Assembly: GCF_019834675.1 (NCBI RefSeq)
Contig: NZ_JABUBU010000015.1
Location: 1 to 64,000 of the forward strand
From: Rhodococcoides corynebacterioides
GTDB taxonomy: Bacteria; Actinomycetota; Actinomycetes; Mycobacteriales; Mycobacteriaceae
DNA length: 64,000 nt
Direction of reading: 5' to 3'
Under the pieces are notes generated by a model. It was not told the origin of the DNA and did not search any database. It saw only the letters and a program-made list of their open reading frames with translations. Shown here piece after piece: positions 61,774-64,000 of the stretch. Made by a program: the position numbers and the translations under genes. Within the stretch, counting starts at the first letter, position 1, and every line of letters begins with the position of its first letter.

Positions 61774-63044
61774 CGGATGTTGCCCTTCTCGTCCAGGATG
61801 CCGAAGTAGGTGGCGGCGGTGTCGACGTCCTTGTCGCCACGGCCGGAGAGGTTGATCATGATCACCGCTCCCTCGCCCAGTTCGCGGCCGAGCACCAGCG
61901 CGCCGGCCACGGCGTGGGCCGACTCGATGGCCGGGATGATGCCCTCGGTGCGGCTGAGCAGCCGGAACGCATCCATGGCCTCGGCGTCGGTGACCGGGCG
62001 GTACTCGGCCCGGCCGATGTCGTTGAGGTACGAGTGCTCGGGGCCGACGCCCGGGTAGTCCAGGCCGGCGGAGATCGAGTGGGACTCGACCGTCTGTCCG
62101 TCCTCGTCCTGCAGGAGGTAGGAGAACGCACCGTGCAGGGCGCCGGGCGAGCCCGCGCCGATGGTGGCGGCGTGGCGGCCGGTCTCCACCCCGTCCCCGG
62201 CGGCCTCGAGGCCGACCAGACGCACGGCGGGATCGTCGATGAAGGCGTGGAAGATGCCGATCGCGTTGGACCCGCCGCCGACACAGGCGGCGACGGCGTC
62301 GGGCAACCGACCGAGGCTGTTCAGCACCTGCGCGCGGGCCTCGAGGCCGATGATGCGCTGGAAGTCGCGCACCATCATCGGGAACGGGTGTGGTCCGGCG
62401 ACCGTGCCGAAGCAGTAGTAGGTGCCGTCCGCGTTGGTCACCCAGTCACGCAGCGCCTCGTTGATGGCGTCCTTGAGCGTGCGGGAACCGCTGGTCACCG
62501 CGACCACGTCCGAGCCGAGCAGCTTCATGCGGGCGACGTTGAGGGCCTGACGCTCGGTGTCGACCTCACCCATGTAGACCACGCACTCGAGACCGAGGAG
62601 CGCACAGGCGGTGGCCGTCGCCACGCCGTGCTGTCCCGCGCCGGTCTCGGCGATGACCCGCGTCTTGCCCATCCGCTTGGCCAGGAGCACCTGCCCCAGC
62701 ACGTTGTTGATCTTGTGCGATCCGGTGTGGTTGAGGTCCTCCCGCTTGAGCAGGATGCGCGCGCCGCCGGCGTGCTGCGCCAGCCCGCGGGCCTCGAAGA
62801 TCGGCGACGGCCGGCCGGTGTAGTCGCGCTGGAGCCGATCGAGCTCGTCCAGGAAGTCGCGGTCGACGCGAGCCTTGGTGTACTCGGTGGTGACCTCGTC
62901 GATCACGCCCATGAGGGCCTCGGGGACGTACCGGCCGCCGTACTTGCCGAAGTGCCCGCCGAGGTCCGGATCGTGAGTCGTACGGTCGGTCAACCCGTCA
63001 CTGGAGACGGGGATCGGGTTCCGTCCGGGCGCAGAGGTAGTCAC
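61770..63044 (-). CDS. trpB: tryptophan synthase beta chain
   Basis: A 424-residue PLP enzyme joining indole and serine: [20 protein letters not shown] (PLP Lys), [26 protein letters not shown] (phosphate-binding) and [17 protein letters not shown] start. TrpB1 type. 70 nt downstream of trpC. Confidence 0.96.
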   Translation of the reverse strand: MTTSAPGRNPIPVSSDGLTDRTTHDPDLGGHFGKYGGRYVPEALMGVIDEVTTEYTKARVDRDFLDELDRLQRDYTGRPSPIFEARGLAQHAGGARILLKREDLNHTGSHKINNVLGQVLLAKRMGKTRVIAETGAGQHGVATATACALLGLECVVYMGEVDTERQALNVARMKLLGSDVVAVTSGSRTLKDAINEALRDWVTNADGTYYCFGTVAGPHPFPMMVRDFQRIIGLEARAQVLNSLGRLPDAVAACVGGGSNAIGIFHAFIDDPAVRLVGLEAAGDGVETGRHAATIGAGSPGALHGAFSYLLQDEDGQTVESHSISAGLDYPGVGPEHSYLNDIGRAEYRPVTDAEAMDAFRLLSRTEGIIPAIESAHAVAGALVLGRELGEGAVIMINLSGRGDKDVDTAATYFGILDEKGNIR

Positions 63045-63114
63045 TCCACGAGTCTGCCCGATGCCACGCCCGCTCGACGAGTCGGGTACAGCCGCCGCGG
63101 AGCCGCGCCCGGTG

Positions 63115-63924
63115 TCAGCGGCGAGGCTTGGGGCAGGACGGATGCGTCCCGGCCGTCACGAGGTCCCGCACCGCGGTGCGGGGATCGCCACTGGTGACCA
63201 GACCCTCGCCGACGAGCACGGCATCGGCCCCGGCGCCCGCGTACGCGAGGAGGTCCGCGGTGCCGCGCACGCCGGACTCGGCGATGCGGACCACGTTGGA
63301 CGGCAGGCCCGGCGCGATGCGCGCGAAGGTGTTCTGGTCGACCTCGAGGGTCTTGAGGTTGCGGGCGTTGACGCCGATGACGGTGGCGCCGGCCTCGAGG
63401 GCGCGGTCGGCCTCCTCTTCGGTGTGCACCTCCACGAGCGGGGTCATGCCGAGCGATTCGGTGCGGTCGAGCAGCGACACCAGCGCGTGCTGTTCGAGAG
63501 CGGCGACGATCAGCAGGATCATGTCCGCGCCGTGCGCGCGAGCCTCGTGGATCTGGTACGGCCCGACGATGAAGTCCTTGCGCAGCACGGGAATGTCGAC
63601 GGCGCGGCGCACGGCGTCGAGGTCGGCGAGCGACCCTCGGAACCGGCGCTCCTCGGTGAGCACGCTGATGACGCGGGCGCCGCCCTCCTCGTAGGCCCCG
63701 GCCAGCACGGCGGGGTCGGGGATGTCGGCGAGCGCACCCTTGGAGGGACTCGCGCGCTTCACCTCGGCGATGACGGCGATGCCGTCCTCCGCCAGCGCGG
63801 CGGCGGCGTCGAGGGGCGGGCGCGCGGCCGCGGCGGCCTTCTTCACACTGGCGAAATCGACGGCCGCCTCACGGGCCGCCGCGTCGGCGCGAACGCCGTC
63901 GAGGATCGAGTCGAGAACGGTCAT
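63115..63924 (-). CDS. trpC: indole-3-glycerol phosphate synthase
   Basis: A 269-residue TIM barrel: [15 protein letters not shown] (catalytic Glu/Lys), [38 protein letters not shown] and [13 protein letters not shown] at 63924 ([14 protein letters not shown]) matches family N-termini. In-frame ATGs at 63975 and 63984 would add 17-20 atypical residues. Upstream gene(s) of the trp operon lie beyond the window. Confidence 0.95.
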   Translation of the reverse strand: MTVLDSILDGVRADAAAREAAVDFASVKKAAAAARPPLDAAAALAEDGIAVIAEVKRASPSKGALADIPDPAVLAGAYEEGGARVISVLTEERRFRGSLADLDAVRRAVDIPVLRKDFIVGPYQIHEARAHGADMILLIVAALEQHALVSLLDRTESLGMTPLVEVHTEEEADRALEAGATVIGVNARNLKTLEVDQNTFARIAPGLPSNVVRIAESGVRGTADLLAYAGAGADAVLVGEGLVTSGDPRTAVRDLVTAGTHPSCPKPRR

Positions 63925-63985
63925 CGTGGCCCCCGCGTCCTTTCGCCAGGTACGTGGATGTGAGGTGTAGCTCATCCACGGCATG

Positions 63986-63991
63986 AGCCTA
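63986..63991 (-). promoter_or_regulatory. candidate -10 upstream of trpC
   Basis: TAGGCT on the minus strand, 62 nt before the trpC ATG; a start near 63979 is predicted. No -35 can be checked fully at the window edge. The remaining 63925-64000 holds no other feature I can support. Confidence 0.35.
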
Positions 63992-64000
63992 GAGGCCCCC

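Noticed and set aside
63925..63984. Upstream in-frame starts for trpC at 63975/63984
   Set aside because: They would add Trp/Arg/Lys residues not typical of Trp[11 protein letters not shown] at 63924 is the conserved N-terminus.

Overview
The window is high-GC actinobacterial DNA. Gene content and order follow the Mycobacterium tuberculosis block Rv1611 (trpC) to Rv1689 (tyrS), read here almost entirely on the minus strand. The order is tyrS, mpg, an Rv1683-type hydrolase/acyl-CoA synthetase fusion, argH-G-R-F-D-B-J-C, pheT-pheS, tsnR-type methyltransferase, rplT-rpmI-infC, uvrA, uvrB, coaE, rpsA, polA, pdtaR, tesB, pyk, lgt and trpA-B-C. Mycobacterial-type sigma-70 promoters, many leaderless GTG/ATG starts and extra non-mycobacterial cargo (a liv-type ABC system, a GlxA-type regulator) point to a Mycobacteriales genus close to Rhodococcus or Nocardia. 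The genus is an inference from synteny and style, not from a 16S comparison, because only the first bases of 16S lie in the window.

Layout. 1-566: 5' tip of a 16S rRNA gene (minus) with two tandem rrn promoters and a boxA-like antitermination site. 567-5721: tyrS, mpg, a Trm112-like protein and the 994-residue bifunctional lipid protein. 5859-14416: the arginine operon argCJBDFRGH, with GTGA stop/start overlaps at C/J, J/B, B/D, D/F, F/R and G/H. 14461-20374: pheST, an rRNA methyltransferase and the infC-rpmI-rplT translation operon, which starts at an ATC codon behind a highly structured leader. 20804-35462: DUF1844, uvrA, an MBL-fold hydrolase, DoxX with an LEA-like tail, a HelD/HelR-type RNA polymerase motor, a universal stress protein, a hydrolase-ABC fusion with its permease, and uvrB. 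35555-43745: ATP-dependent DNA ligase (apparent 1-nt frameshift at its end), DUF402, coaE-GrpB, a 74-residue ORF, rpsA, a methyltransferase, an isocitrate/isopropylmalate-type dehydrogenase and a 2'-5' RNA ligase-like protein.

43733-54112: a 41-residue membrane protein divergent from a GlxA-family regulator, thioredoxin, polA, then livH-M-G-F facing a liv-type lipoprotein receptor. 54308-56765: pdtaR, an unusual tRNA-Leu(CAA), and a small cluster resembling a phage/ICE immunity module: XRE repressor, ImmA/IrrE protease and DUF6941 protein on the minus strand, divergent from a Cro-size HTH protein whose recognition segment nearly matches that of the XRE protein. 56740-64000: tesB, pyk, a TM2-domain protein with QQYGT repeats, lgt and trpA-trpB-trpC.

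Functional themes: amino-acid biosynthesis (Arg, Trp), translation (TyrRS, PheRS, IF3, L35, L20, S1), DNA repair and replication (UvrA, UvrB, PolA, ligase, 3-methyladenine glycosylase) and envelope or transport functions. The most novel-looking items are the fused extracytoplasmic hydrolase/ABC ATPase at 29416-33251, the CI/Cro-like HTH pair with ImmA next to the tRNA, the class-I-shaped tRNA-Leu, and the multi-hairpin infC leader.
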